A stretch of DNA of 64,000 nucleotides, taken from NCBI GenBank assembly GCA_963920765.1, contig OY987252.1:1969966-2033965 (forward strand), read 5' to 3'. Made by a program: the position numbers and the translations under genes. The first letter of the stretch is position 1. Each line of letters begins with the position of its first letter. The notes under the pieces are model-generated. The model was not told the DNA's origin. It saw only the letters and a list, made by a program, of their open reading frames with translations, and ran no database searches. Below are positions 1 through 8,003 of this stretch, piece after piece. The stretch comes from Ulota crispa (taxonomy: Eukaryota > Streptophyta > Bryopsida > Orthotrichales > Orthotrichaceae).

Positions 1-22
1 ACAATTTTTTGGTAAATGCCTC

Positions 23-57
23 GGGCAAGTTGGCACCTTTAAAATAGCTACTTGCCC
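23..57. repeat. Short hairpin
   Basis: GGGCAAGT at 23-30 and ACTTGCCC at 50-57 are perfect complements separated by 19 bases. The site lies just upstream of the first duplicated gene fragment. It could be a transcript-end hairpin of the inserted element, but no T-run follows it, so no function is assigned. Confidence 0.3.
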
Positions 58-83
58 TCTTTTGTTTCCACTATAAAATAGCA

Positions 84-297
84 TGTAAATAGGTTCTCCA
101 TATGTTTAAACCGAGTCTCTGCCGCTTTTAGTTTCTCCCAATAGAAGTTTGAAAGATCAGAGTCCTTTATTTTCTCTATCAAATAACGAAGATGCATGAA
201 TTTTTTTTTACATTGGCTAATACAATGGAACCTAGCAAATACTTGGGACTTAATTTTCGGGCGATTGAAAAATAAATCTTCCTCATTGGGTGCATCT
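84..297 (-). pseudogene. Fragment copy of the 251-aa membrane protein gene
   Basis: These bases repeat 5685-5908 in the same orientation with scattered differences. The matching part covers the C-terminal half of the 251-residue protein encoded at 6300-5545 (-), the region after its membrane helix. Several differences fall at CpG sites, for example a CG in one copy reading CA or TG in the other. The fragment has no start codon or membrane segment. It ends abruptly at about 297, where a second gene fragment begins, so it is a rearrangement product and not a gene. Confidence 0.8.
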
Positions 298-529
298 CAA
301 AGAGTTATCAAATATTTTCTCATACTCGGGTCTTAATTCAGCCCTTTGTTTCATTTTCCACGAAAATAAAAAGGAATACGCTTTCTTTACAATCAATACA
401 CAAATTTCGTAAAAACTGAGCTGTTTGCTTAATGCGTGAATTGAACCACCATAAATGAAAATCTTGTTCAATAAGAAAAAACCCAAAATAAGCCACGAAA
501 AATAAAACAATAAAGTCAATACCCAATAA
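297..529 (-). pseudogene. Fragment copy of the 119-aa membrane protein gene
   Basis: This block repeats 4972-5205 in the same orientation and encodes, on the minus strand, the central hydrophobic part of the 119-residue protein at 5271-4912. A minus-strand reading frame (543-283) runs through both this fragment and its neighbour by chance, but it is a chimera of two gene pieces. The junction with the next block lies around 530, with a two-base overlap (TG) shared by both parents. It lacks the N-terminal residues and the C-terminal tail of the full gene. Confidence 0.8.
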
Positions 530-873
530 CATGAATATAACAAAAAATTTGGGTGCTAAAACCGAATTAGAAAATTTCAAAGTTAAGGTACTTATAAACA
601 CAAATGGGCAAGAAGACGGTAATAAAGAATTAATATCAGCTGATAATAATTCATTTAAAAACAACAATTTAAGTTGGATAGACATTTTAAGGATGCGGGC
701 CGTTTTACTAATGTCCTCCTGGTTACAAGATATACATAAAGGTCCGTTTAACACGGAAACTATAAAGGAATCAATAACTAACGATACGTTATTAGTATTG
801 GATAATCGCAAGCAACATTTTGCAAAAATGCTTACGGTTTGGCTTGAGACCTCTAAAGAGCCGAACAATATTA
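530..873 (+). pseudogene. Duplicate of the helicase C-terminal coding region
   Basis: This is a near-identical direct copy of 1917-2258, the C-terminal extension of the helicase beyond motif VI. It reads as a 115-codon open frame only because the copied part happens to contain an ATG and no stop. It has no helicase motifs of its own. About half of the differences from the parent copy are CG against TG or CA, for example at 665-680 and 805-870. It ends where a third fragment (876-1050) begins. Confidence 0.85.
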
Positions 874-875
874 CT

Positions 876-1050
876 TGAATAACGGTTATGTATACCCTTT
901 TGATTTTCGGAATTCAAAAACTTAGTCACCGCTTTATAGACCAAATCATTTATCTCTTTAGAGTCTTGATTCGGCAAATCTTGTACATCTTTCAATCTAG
1001 GATTTTCATAAGAATTATTTATCAATTCCTTAAGTTTTAGCTCTAACACG
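876..1050 (-). repeat. First copy of a three-copy gene segment
   Basis: This block matches 4061-4229 and 7407-7579 in the same orientation. In the best-preserved copy (3889-4893, -) it encodes the part of the protein beginning LELKLKELINNSYENP. Here the segment is fused on its upstream side to antisense helicase sequence at about 1051, and downstream to the helicase duplicate at 873. The minus-strand frame across it (1118-792) is therefore a mosaic of three unrelated pieces. Confidence 0.8.
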
Positions 1051-1051
1051 A

Positions 1052-2313
1052 AAAAACTTGATATAATTTTTCCAAAAGGAAATTTACCGTTCACATTGGA
1101 AATTACCGCCATGAACATGTTCCCAGTGTATTTGGCTACACAATGTAAAACATGTACATTTATTTCTGCGACGGTTCAAGAATATCATTCGAAATTTATC
1201 CAACTTTGTTCAAAAGACCCGAAAAAAAAGATTTGTCATGTTCATATCGCGTCCGATGATGATAGAAAACTTGATGAACTTATTTTTGTAACCACCAAAG
1301 CAAATTGGTTCCATATTTACAAAGAGAATTTTTGGTTAAAAATTATTCATATTTGTGAGCAACTTGCTAATTTCTATACTATCGGTTTTTGCGAGAATCA
1401 AGCCCAAGCCAGAAAATTCTTTGACTGGCTAAGCAATTATACTTCCGCCGTGGGTCTAATCCTCAAAGGCAAAGAGATTCGAGGTAGTAATATGGACATA
1501 GTGCATACTCTACACATAGGGGAAATACTAGAAGACGAAAAATCCACACAAACTAATATTACCGTCGCCTCCGCTTTAGGAGTACTAGGTACTGGACTTA
1601 ACCTGCCCGAACAGAAGCTTGTATTTTTTAATATGGGTCTTTATAAGCCAATTAGTGTCTTTTGGCATTGCCGTACAAGTGAGGAGGCTAAAGTCCTTGT
1701 CCTTCAAGATTTAATAAGTTTTGTTCAGCAAATGCTTGGACGCAATATGCGTATGACCCAAAGGGAAAAAGCTGGGGAAAAAAAATCTAGGCGAGTTACT
1801 TTCTTCATGAATATCCATAATTTTTGTGGGTTATTACCCTATTTAATGTCTAAGGCTAAAGAATCATTTAAAAACGTCAAAATTATTGATCTCATGCCTC
1901 TCGAAAAAGAAGCAGTGAATATAACAAAAAATTTGGGTGCTAAAACCAAATTAGAAAATTTCAAAGTTGAGGTACTTATAAACACGAATGGGCAAGAAGA
2001 CGATAATAAAGAATTAATATCAGCTGATAATAATTCATTTAAAAACAACGGTTTAAGTCGGATAGACATTTTAAGGATGCAGGCCGTTTTACTAATGTCC
2101 TCCTGGTTACAAGATATACATAAAGGTCCGTTTAACACGGAAACTATAAAGGAATCAATAACTAACGATACGTTATTAGTATTGGATAATTGTAAGCAAC
2201 ATTTTGCAAAAATGCTTACGGTTTGGCTTGAGACCTCTAAAGAGCCAAACAATATTACCTGGCGTGTTGTAACGAGAAAATTCAATTTATTTCGGGAATC
2301 CTTTTCGGTTTGA
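1052..2313 (+). CDS. SF2 DEAD-like helicase, C-terminal fragment
   Basis: The open frame enters from the junction at 1052; the first ATG is at 1096, giving 405 residues. Counting from that ATG, the motifs are SAT at 24-26 (motif III), a TIGFC segment near 95-99 (motif IV region), ASALGVLGTGLNLPE near 158-172 (motif V) and QMLGRNMR at 212-219 (motif VI, the arginine-finger motif). These are the ordered C-terminal signatures of an ATP-dependent superfamily 2 RNA or DNA helicase. The Walker A and B part is missing here; a Walker A piece lies at 7405-7070 on the other strand. Tryptophans are written TGG, so the standard code fits. The last 150 residues are an extension with no motif I know. Whether it is expressed is doubtful, because the gene has lost its 5' half. 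Confidence 0.75.
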
Positions 2314-2345
2314 GATATTTGTTTTGAGATCTTTACCAAATTTAA

Positions 2346-3104
2346 ATGAATAAATCTAAATTTTTCTGATACTGAAGGTAGAGATATAGAGATAGAACGC
2401 AATATGCACAAACATAGCAAGAACAGAAGAGGTTACTACCTAAAATAAAGGGAGTATATATTGTTAAAATAAAACAAGTTCCTGCTAAAGTAGAAACTGA
2501 CATGGATTTAGACTTATACGAAAATAAAAACGAAGAAAATGACACGAAATAAATTATTGAGGCATTTAATAAAATTTATAGTTCCAAAAAAGAACTAGAT
2601 TTGATTGCAAAAAACCTTGTAGAGCAATACTGTGCAATTTTTCCGTACGAACTCTCTATCGATCTTAAAACTATAATTGAAAAAAACTTTAAGCCAAGTT
2701 TGAAATTGCTATCAAAAAAAGGACTTGAAATATTCCAGTTAAAACCACAGGAAGAATTTATTATTAATTTCGTTAACCAACTTATATGGAATCATTTTTG
2801 TGTTGAAATAAATGCTTTTCTCAAAGAAAAACAAAAATGTTTATTACATCCTTCTATAAATTTACGAGGAAGCTATCATACTGAAGCCTTGTTACATCTA
2901 AAATCTGAGCATCTTCCCAACCTTAAGATTAATATCAAGAATATTTGGGAATTTCTTGAGGCAGATTTCAAAAAGCATAAAGAGCTTGATTTGTATAACA
3001 AGTACCCTTTGTTTACTAAAATAGCTTATTTTTCATTTTTGATTTCGCATGAACTAGCCTCCGGCAAGGAGCCTTTTGTAAAGGGATTTATTAAAGAGAA
3101 ATAG
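2346..3104 (+). pseudogene. Unrecognised gene with frame breaks
   Basis: From 2601 the frame is open to 3104 (about 167 residues, no ATG). The same frame is open back to 2552, where a TAA (2549-2551) interrupts it, and continues upstream to about 2425. A further shift at an A-run near 2445 would join it to a charged upstream stretch that follows ATGAATAAATC at 2346. The product would be hydrophilic, lysine- and glutamate-rich, with no membrane helix and no motif I recognise. It follows the helicase on the same strand with a short gap, so it may have been co-transcribed. That the pieces form one original gene is inferred from matching character and continuous frames. Confidence 0.45.
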
Positions 3105-3119
3105 AAAAATTGTTTGACC

Positions 3120-3352
3120 TAAGCTCAACATTGGCATCACGTACTACTATTAGAAGAGTCACACAATGTCAAAGAAATTGAAAAAGATTTCTTGTTTTAT
3201 TTATTTCAATGAAAAAAAACCAACGAATCAATTTCTTTTAATGTTTGTTTCTGTTATCAAGTTACTTAATGTATTGAGATCACGTGACGCCAAAAAAAAC
3301 ATTAAAAAATAGTATATCTTATTATTACATTATTGTAATTATTATTACTATG
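3120..3352. repeat. Direct repeat, copy 1 (partner 8237-8462)
   Basis: A non-coding block of about 230 bases is repeated almost exactly at 8237-8462. It contains GTTACTTAATGTATTGAG followed by CACGTGACGCC and an A-run. A diverged version of that motif recurs at about 3863-3920 (GTTACTTAACATGCTGAA, then CATGATGCC and an A-run). The outer copy ends exactly at the edge of the inserted element. Confidence 0.85.
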
Positions 3353-3730
3353 GAATTATGTACTAACAGCTTGTCATTATATTATTACTAGCCTAAGATT
3401 ACGCGATGACGGAATTTTAATTATTTAATTATAGTGGATTTCTAATTTATTATATATAATAATTCATTGATATTATATATGATGATTCATCGAAAATAAG
3501 TCATTTTGATAAATCATCATTATAATATGATGATTCATCAAAATGATTCATTAGTATCCTAATGAATGACCGGGGAAAGCGAACGACAAGCGCCATTTAA
3601 CAAGCCGCGATTAATGGAGTGGAGGGAAGTCTCAAAGCCTGCCTATTATTATAAATTAGCCCGAGACCTCCCATGAAAAGCATCAGTGAAAGCCACTTCT
3701 ATAGTATATAACGTGAAGAGAAAGAAGAGC
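3353..3730. other. Non-coding AT-rich spacer with hairpin
   Basis: No credible reading frame is present. An imperfect 22-base inverted repeat (3500-3521 with 3527-3548, built on ATGATGATTCAT words) can form a long hairpin. A less AT-rich patch follows at 3560-3690. It is not a tRNA, and I see no group II domain V signature. It could be an origin or regulatory segment, but nothing shows this. Confidence 0.4.
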
Positions 3731-3970
3731 ACCCTTTTTTCAAGTAAAATTGTATTCAGGAATAACATAGCATAGTAATAAATAATAATGATAACAATGC
3801 TGCTGCTAATAATAATAACTAACAAAATGCAATTGCTCATTTTATATTAAACCTTTTTTTTGTCATCAGGTTACTTAACATGCTGAAATTACATGATGCC
3901 AAAAAAATCCTCATTTTTATTTGCCGAATTTGAATTTGCAAGAGTTTTTTGGGGAGAAGAACTAGAAGCT
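3731..3970. repeat. Inverted repeat, copy 1 (partner 7998-8237)
   Basis: This block is present in reverse complement at 7998-8237 with few differences. It covers the 3' end of the 334-codon gene described at 3889-4893 and the non-coding DNA after it. In the second copy the block is flipped relative to both of its neighbours, so at least one inversion has taken place inside the element. Confidence 0.85.
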
Positions 3971-4893
3971 TCTTCGATAGCGGCCCTAGTTCTATCATCC
4001 CCCATAAAATTGCTCCTTTTTATATCCTCTTCTTCACACGAAACCCCGGATGAACCCAAATAACGGTTATGTATACCCTTTTGATTTTTGGAATTCAAAA
4101 ACTTAGCCACCGCTTTATAGACCAAATCATTTATCTCTTTAGAGTCTTGATTTGGCAAATCTTGTACATCTTTCCATCCAGGATTTTCATAAGAATTATT
4201 TATCAGTTCCTTAAGTTTTAGCTCTAACACGGAAGAAGAACATTCCGATGAAAAATCTATGAATCATAGTGCTCTCAAAGCTTCTATCAAATCTGGACCA
4301 GATGATCTTTCAATCGTTTCCTTACTAGATGATCCTTTGCTCGTTTGGATTGCAACCTCCTTCTTTGGTGGAATTTGGGCCAATTCTTCCGATGCTGTTT
4401 CGACTTCTTGTGTTGTTTCGACCTCTCATGCGGGTTCATTATTTTCCCGATCCAAGGGTGCGTCTTCATAATTATAGTTCTCATGCGTCACATGGCCGAG
4501 AATACCAACGCCCACGAGTAAAGAAACCTCCACAGCTTTATAAATCCAATCACCAACACTCTTTATGAATGTTAAAATTTGACTAAAAAACCCCTTTTTT
4601 GGAGGGTCTACTGGAGGCATGGCTTCTTCCACTGAAGAAGCTCCACGAAAAAGTTCAAAAAGATTGGAATAATCTGCCACCCCAAAAGAGAAAATAGCCA
4701 CACTAGTTCCTATCAAAATGAACCGGACAAAAGACAAACGCCACAGCTTTTTGCAGAATAGAACAAAAACCAGCCATTTCTCCCATAACCAAGGAGATTT
4801 TAAATTGTCAATTTCGCGTAACTTCAACTTTATGAAATCTACAGCCTCGTTCAAATATTGTAATTCTCTTTCCAAGAATTCCTTATTCTCCAA
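3889..4893 (-). pseudogene. Membrane protein gene, 334 codons with two TGA stops
   Basis: A single minus-strand frame runs from TTG at 4893 to a terminator at 3889, interrupted only by TGA at 4428-4426 and at 4266-4264. At the first site the second copy of the region (7773-7775) has CGA, so an arginine codon has become a stop. The second TGA is present in both copies. The intact product would have a hydrophobic segment near residues 40-75, a second near 123-140, and a long polar serine- and glutamate-rich C-terminal half. An in-frame ATG about 17 bases upstream is separated from the frame by a 10-A run whose length would need to differ by one. No homologous family is recognised. It directly follows the 119-aa gene on the same strand, which suggests an operon-like cluster. 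Confidence 0.6.
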
Positions 4894-4911
4894 TTTTTTT
4901 TTTCATTCATC

Positions 4912-5271
4912 CTATTTTTCTACATTTACTTTAGTAAAAGGTTCTCCCATATATTCCCGACGTAGGTGATTCAAAGAGTTATCAAATATTTTCTCATACT
5001 CGGGTCTTAATTCAGCCCTTTGTTTCATTTCCCACGAAAATAAAAAGGAATACGCTTTCTTTACAATCAATACACAAATTTCGTAAAAACTGAGCTGTTT
5101 GCTTAATGCGTGAATTGAACCACCATAAATGAAAATCTTGTTCAATAAGAAAAAACCCAACATAAGCCACAAAAAATAAAACAATAAAGTCAATACCCAA
5201 TAACATGCTATCATGAAGAGTAACCATACGGAAAAAAAAGCCCCTACGACTTTGAATTGAGAAAACTGCAT
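4912..5271 (-). CDS. Small membrane protein, 119 aa, unrecognised
   Basis: The ATG at 5271 starts a protein beginning MQFSQFKVVGAFFSVWLL, with a long hydrophobic region covering roughly residues 8-50, enough for one or two membrane helices. A basic and acidic soluble tail follows, ending at 4912. An overlapping ATG at 5278 opens a different, truncated frame and is not preferred. The gene lies 13 bases after the end of the unrecognised small gene at 5285 and 18 bases before the next gene, an arrangement expected for co-transcription. A fragment is duplicated at 297-529. No catalytic motif is visible. The frame is intact, but whether it is expressed is unknown. Confidence 0.6.
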   Translation of the reverse strand: MQFSQFKVVGAFFSVWLLFMIACYWVLTLLFYFLWLMLGFFLLNKIFIYGGSIHALSKQLSFYEICVLIVKKAYSFLFSWEMKQRAELRPEYEKIFDNSLNHLRREYMGEPFTKVNVEK

Positions 5272-5284
5272 AGCTCATTTCTTT

Positions 5285-5570
5285 TTATTTCGATCCTTTT
5301 TTCAACCTTTCGATCCAATAAAAGATTTTAGCTCTAACCTTAGGAAAAGAATAATCATCCAAATCCTCTTCTCCTTTTTTTTTAAATTCAATGGTAGAAG
5401 AAGGATCATATAAACCCACTCCATCTTTCCCTGCGTCAAAAAGGTTTTTTTTCTCTTTAAATCCTCAAACAGCAGAAAGTAAATCCAGATCTATTGGAGG
5501 TCTTCTGGAAATAGTAAACGGATCAGAATAACCAAAAGATCCGATTAGAGCTTTTTTCCTTTTGGATCCT
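5285..5570 (-). pseudogene. Small hydrophilic protein gene with one TGA, about 93 codons
   Basis: Between the 251-aa and 119-aa genes a minus-strand frame is open from about 5570 to a TAA at 5287-5285, broken only by TGA at 5467-5465. The product is soluble and charged, containing DLDLLSAV before the stop and GFKEKKNLFDAGKDGVGLYD after it. It ends in a basic stretch (KIFYWIERLKKGSK). The 5' end overlaps the end of the 251-aa gene; an ATG in that overlap (ATGAGGATCC) leads into the frame only if a nearby A-run differs by one base. A C to T change in CGA would explain the TGA, as in the next gene. The family is unknown. Confidence 0.5.
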
Positions 5571-6300
5571 CATCCGCTTCTTCTAAATCAACATTCTCCG
5601 ATTTTGTCTCGGAAGAATTCTTCGACGTGCTCCCTTTTTTATCTTTCGTAGGTTGCTGCCTTTCACCCCAAACGCCAGCCTGCTCTGTAAATAGGTTCTC
5701 CATATGTTTAAACCGAGTCTCTGCCTCTTTTAGTTTTTCCCAATAGAAGTTTGAAAGATCAGAGTCCTTTATTTTCTCTATCAAATAACAAAGATGCATG
5801 AATTTTTTTTTACATTGGCTAATACAATGGAACCCAGCAATCACTTGGGACTTAATTTTTGGGCGATTGTAAAATAAATCTTCCTCATTGGGTGCATCAT
5901 GAATCTTCTCCAATGACTGATGAATTTGAGATAAACACTCTAACTGAGAATCTGAAGCCGTCAGGCTACTCTTCACAGCCTTAAGTTTCTGGTTTTCTTT
6001 CACGTCCTCGAAGGACCAGAACAAATTAAGCCAACCTGTTTCCGGCCTGCCTATCCCCCTAAAAAATTCAATAATAGATTCAAGGAATTCAAAACAACGA
6101 GTGAGGAAGGCCATCGCATAAACACCAAGGGCATGTTTTATCTTTTGAGCCCAAGAACCTGGCAATGTAGAGGCGTAGAGTAAAAACTTGGCTAGACTTC
6201 TAAGTACGATCAAACTGACAAGGGCCCAAAGGAGAAACTGGGGTATGGAATAACTCCAAAGCCCCTTTATGCCTAGCCACGTATTATAAACAAAATCCAT
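5545..6300 (-). CDS. Membrane-anchored protein, 251 aa, unrecognised
   Basis: The frame is intact from ATG at 6300 to 5545. The N-terminus has a hydrophobic segment at about residues 17-45 (SIPQFLLWALVSLIVL onward) and a second amphipathic stretch near 55-85. The remaining 160 residues are soluble and probably helical, with cysteine pairs near 120-165, and end in a highly charged tail rich in S, E, D and K. It looks like a membrane-anchored scaffold with a large soluble domain. It is the first gene of a four-gene minus-strand cluster (6300 to 3889) and faces away from the 218-aa gene at 6480, so the 180-base gap probably carries promoters for both. A C-terminal fragment is duplicated at 84-297. 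Confidence 0.6.
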   Translation of the reverse strand: MDFVYNTWLGIKGLWSYSIPQFLLWALVSLIVLRSLAKFLLYASTLPGSWAQKIKHALGVYAMAFLTRCFEFLESIIEFFRGIGRPETGWLNLFWSFEDVKENQKLKAVKSSLTASDSQLECLSQIHQSLEKIHDAPNEEDLFYNRPKIKSQVIAGFHCISQCKKKFMHLCYLIEKIKDSDLSNFYWEKLKEAETRFKHMENLFTEQAGVWGERQQPTKDKKGSTSKNSSETKSENVDLEEADEDPKGKKL

Positions 6301-6479
6301 ATAAGCACCCCCCCACTTTGTTTTCTATTAGGGTTCCCCTTATGTATGGGTCATGGGCGGACTGCGCCGCTCTTCCACATATTAATATCCGTTTATTCAA
6401 GAATAAAGGGATTAGTAACATTTTCGAATGATACTTATAGTTTGCTCGCCACAAAAAATAAAACTAAACTAATAAAAAA
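6301..6479. promoter_or_regulatory. Divergent intergenic region
   Basis: This 179-base gap separates two genes transcribed away from each other. It contains GGCGGACTGCGCC, a small GC stem in otherwise AT-rich DNA (near 6357-6369), and a TATTAATAT-like stretch near 6380. The bases before the ATG at 6480 are almost all A and T with no purine-rich ribosome-binding motif. The promoter role is inferred from the gene arrangement only. Confidence 0.4.
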
Positions 6480-7136
6480 ATGAACAAACAATTAAATATG
6501 AGCAAAGATCTGGACATGGTTCAACAAAACCCAATAGACAAAAACTTTGATTTACTTGAGGATATTGAGAAAATTGTGCCAAGAAATCAATCTGTTGGAA
6601 AAGTTGTTAAAAAAAAGAAAGCTGTTGTGAGAAAGAAGGTCGTTGCTGAGAAAACACCTGTTGTTGAAAAAACCCAATCTAAAATGTATATAGATTTTTC
6701 TCCTAATAAAGTAGAAACTTCACCTGGTCAAGTACAGACTTCACAAAATAAGCCAACTAAAATAAGTCTAATTATTCAATTATCGGGTTTATTAGAAACT
6801 CTATTATCCAATCGTGAGTTATTATGGTCATTCATGAAGTTGATAAAAGTGTTCATTTCGGTGGCATTTACTTTATCCGCAATTTACGCCTCTTGTAGAA
6901 TCTATGCTGTTATTTTTGAATGGCTTGTTGTTTTCTTTAAAAAAGGTTTAAAATGGTTAGTAGAGGGCGTTTCATCCTATTTGCCAGAGATTTCCAAGAG
7001 TTTCCTATTCCAAAAAGTTTTTTTGTTTTTACTAGGGGTGGAGGTTCAACCTCTTAGTATCACCTATACCTATTTACCAATAGCTATTCGGGATTCTTCA
7101 CACACTATTCGCATAGCCATTTGGACCGCACTATAG
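6480..7136 (+). CDS. Lysine-rich protein with membrane helices, 218 aa
   Basis: The ATG at 6480 opens a frame whose first 85 residues are hydrophilic, with a basic VVKKKKAVVRKKVV-type block near 40-58. From about residue 95 it becomes hydrophobic, with probable membrane helices around 118-160 and again near 165-190. It resembles the minus-strand proteins in plan, a soluble charged domain plus a membrane region, but with the order reversed. The last 20 or so codons, after about 7060, run into antisense helicase sequence at a rearrangement junction, so the natural C-terminus has been lost or replaced. No known family is recognised. Confidence 0.55.
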   Translation: MNKQLNMSKDLDMVQQNPIDKNFDLLEDIEKIVPRNQSVGKVVKKKKAVVRKKVVAEKTPVVEKTQSKMYIDFSPNKVETSPGQVQTSQNKPTKISLIIQLSGLLETLLSNRELLWSFMKLIKVFISVAFTLSAIYASCRIYAVIFEWLVVFFKKGLKWLVEGVSSYLPEISKSFLFQKVFLFLLGVEVQPLSITYTYLPIAIRDSSHTIRIAIWTAL

Positions 7137-7405
7137 GTTTTACCACTTCCAGTAGCAGCCTCAACAATTGATAATGCTTCATTTTTATAAATATCTTCGA
7201 AATGTTTTTGTCCACGAAGATACTTTATATTCTTTTTGTAATTGGTTGTTTCTTCCAAATAACAAAAATAGACATAGTCAGAAAGTTCTTCATAAAGACC
7301 TTCAAATTGTTTTTTTGATTGACAAGATTTACAACAAATGTCTTTTGCGGTAGTTTCTGCTGAATAAGAACAGATTATTTGTAATTGACAATTCTTTTTG
7401 AACCC
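7070..7405 (-). pseudogene. SF2 helicase, N-terminal fragment with Walker A
   Basis: On the minus strand the frame is open from the junction near 7405 to a stop at 7070. It carries EAATGSGKT, a textbook Walker A (motif I) of a superfamily 2 helicase, about 35 residues before its end. The 50 codons before it are cysteine-rich, with a CCKSC cluster and further cysteines upstream, suggesting a zinc-binding N-terminal module. The C-terminal motifs are absent here but present at 1052-2313 on the plus strand. The two are probably parts of one gene broken by rearrangement, with the motif II region lost from this window. The annotated-looking start at 7258 is a TTG inside the frame and not a true start. 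Confidence 0.7.
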
Positions 7406-7406
7406 G

Positions 7407-8003
7407 AATAACGGTTATGTATACCCTTTTGATTTTCAGAATTCAAAAACTTAGCCACCGCTTTATAGACCAAATCATTTATCTCTTTAGAGTCTTGATT
7501 CGGCAAATCTTGTACATCTTTCAATCTAGGATTTTCATAAGAATTATTTATCAGTTCCTTAAGTTTTAGCTCTAACACGGAAGAAGAACATTCCGACGAA
7601 AAATCTATGAATCATAGTGCTCTCAAAGCTTCTATCAAATCTAGACCAAAGGATCTTTCAATCGTTTCCTTACTAGATGATCCTTTGCTCGTTTGGATTG
7701 CAACCTCCTTCTTTGGTGGAATTCAAACAATTCTTCCGATGTTGTTTTGACTTCTTGTGTTGTTTCGACCTCTCGTGCGGGTTCATTATCCTCCCGATCC
7801 AAGGGTGCGTCTTCATAATTATAGTTCTCATGCGTCACATGGCCGAGAATACCAACGCCCACGAGTAAAGAAACCTCCACAGCTTTATAAATCCAATCAC
7901 CAACACTCTTTATGAATGTTAAAATTTGACTGAAAAACCCCTTTTTCGGAGGGTCAACTGGAGGCATGGCTTCTTCCACTGAAGAAGCTCCACGAAAAAG
8001 TTC
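7407..8003 (-). pseudogene. Second copy of the 334-codon gene, middle part
   Basis: This block repeats 4061-4656 in direct orientation with about 97% identity by eye. It keeps the arginine codon CGA (7773-7775) where the other copy has TGA. It has its own damage: a deletion near 7725 shifts the frame after the EELFEF residues. The upstream junction at about 8000 joins it to inverted sequence of the gene's own 3' end. Comparing the two copies gives the ancestral reading at several sites, many of them CpG. Confidence 0.8.

Noticed and set aside
283-543. Minus-strand 86-codon membrane-protein frame
   Set aside because: It crosses the junctions at 297 and 530 and is a fragment copy of the 119-aa gene with foreign ends.
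792-1118. Minus-strand frame of 108 codons with a plausible ATG start
   Set aside because: Its first 23 codons are antisense to the helicase, its middle is the three-copy segment, and its end is antisense to the helicase duplicate. It is a product of rearrangement junctions at about 1051 and 873.
3889-4893. Recoding of TGA as an amino acid
   Set aside because: The duplicate has CGA at one site and tryptophan is TGG elsewhere in the element, so stop-creating C to T changes explain the pattern better.
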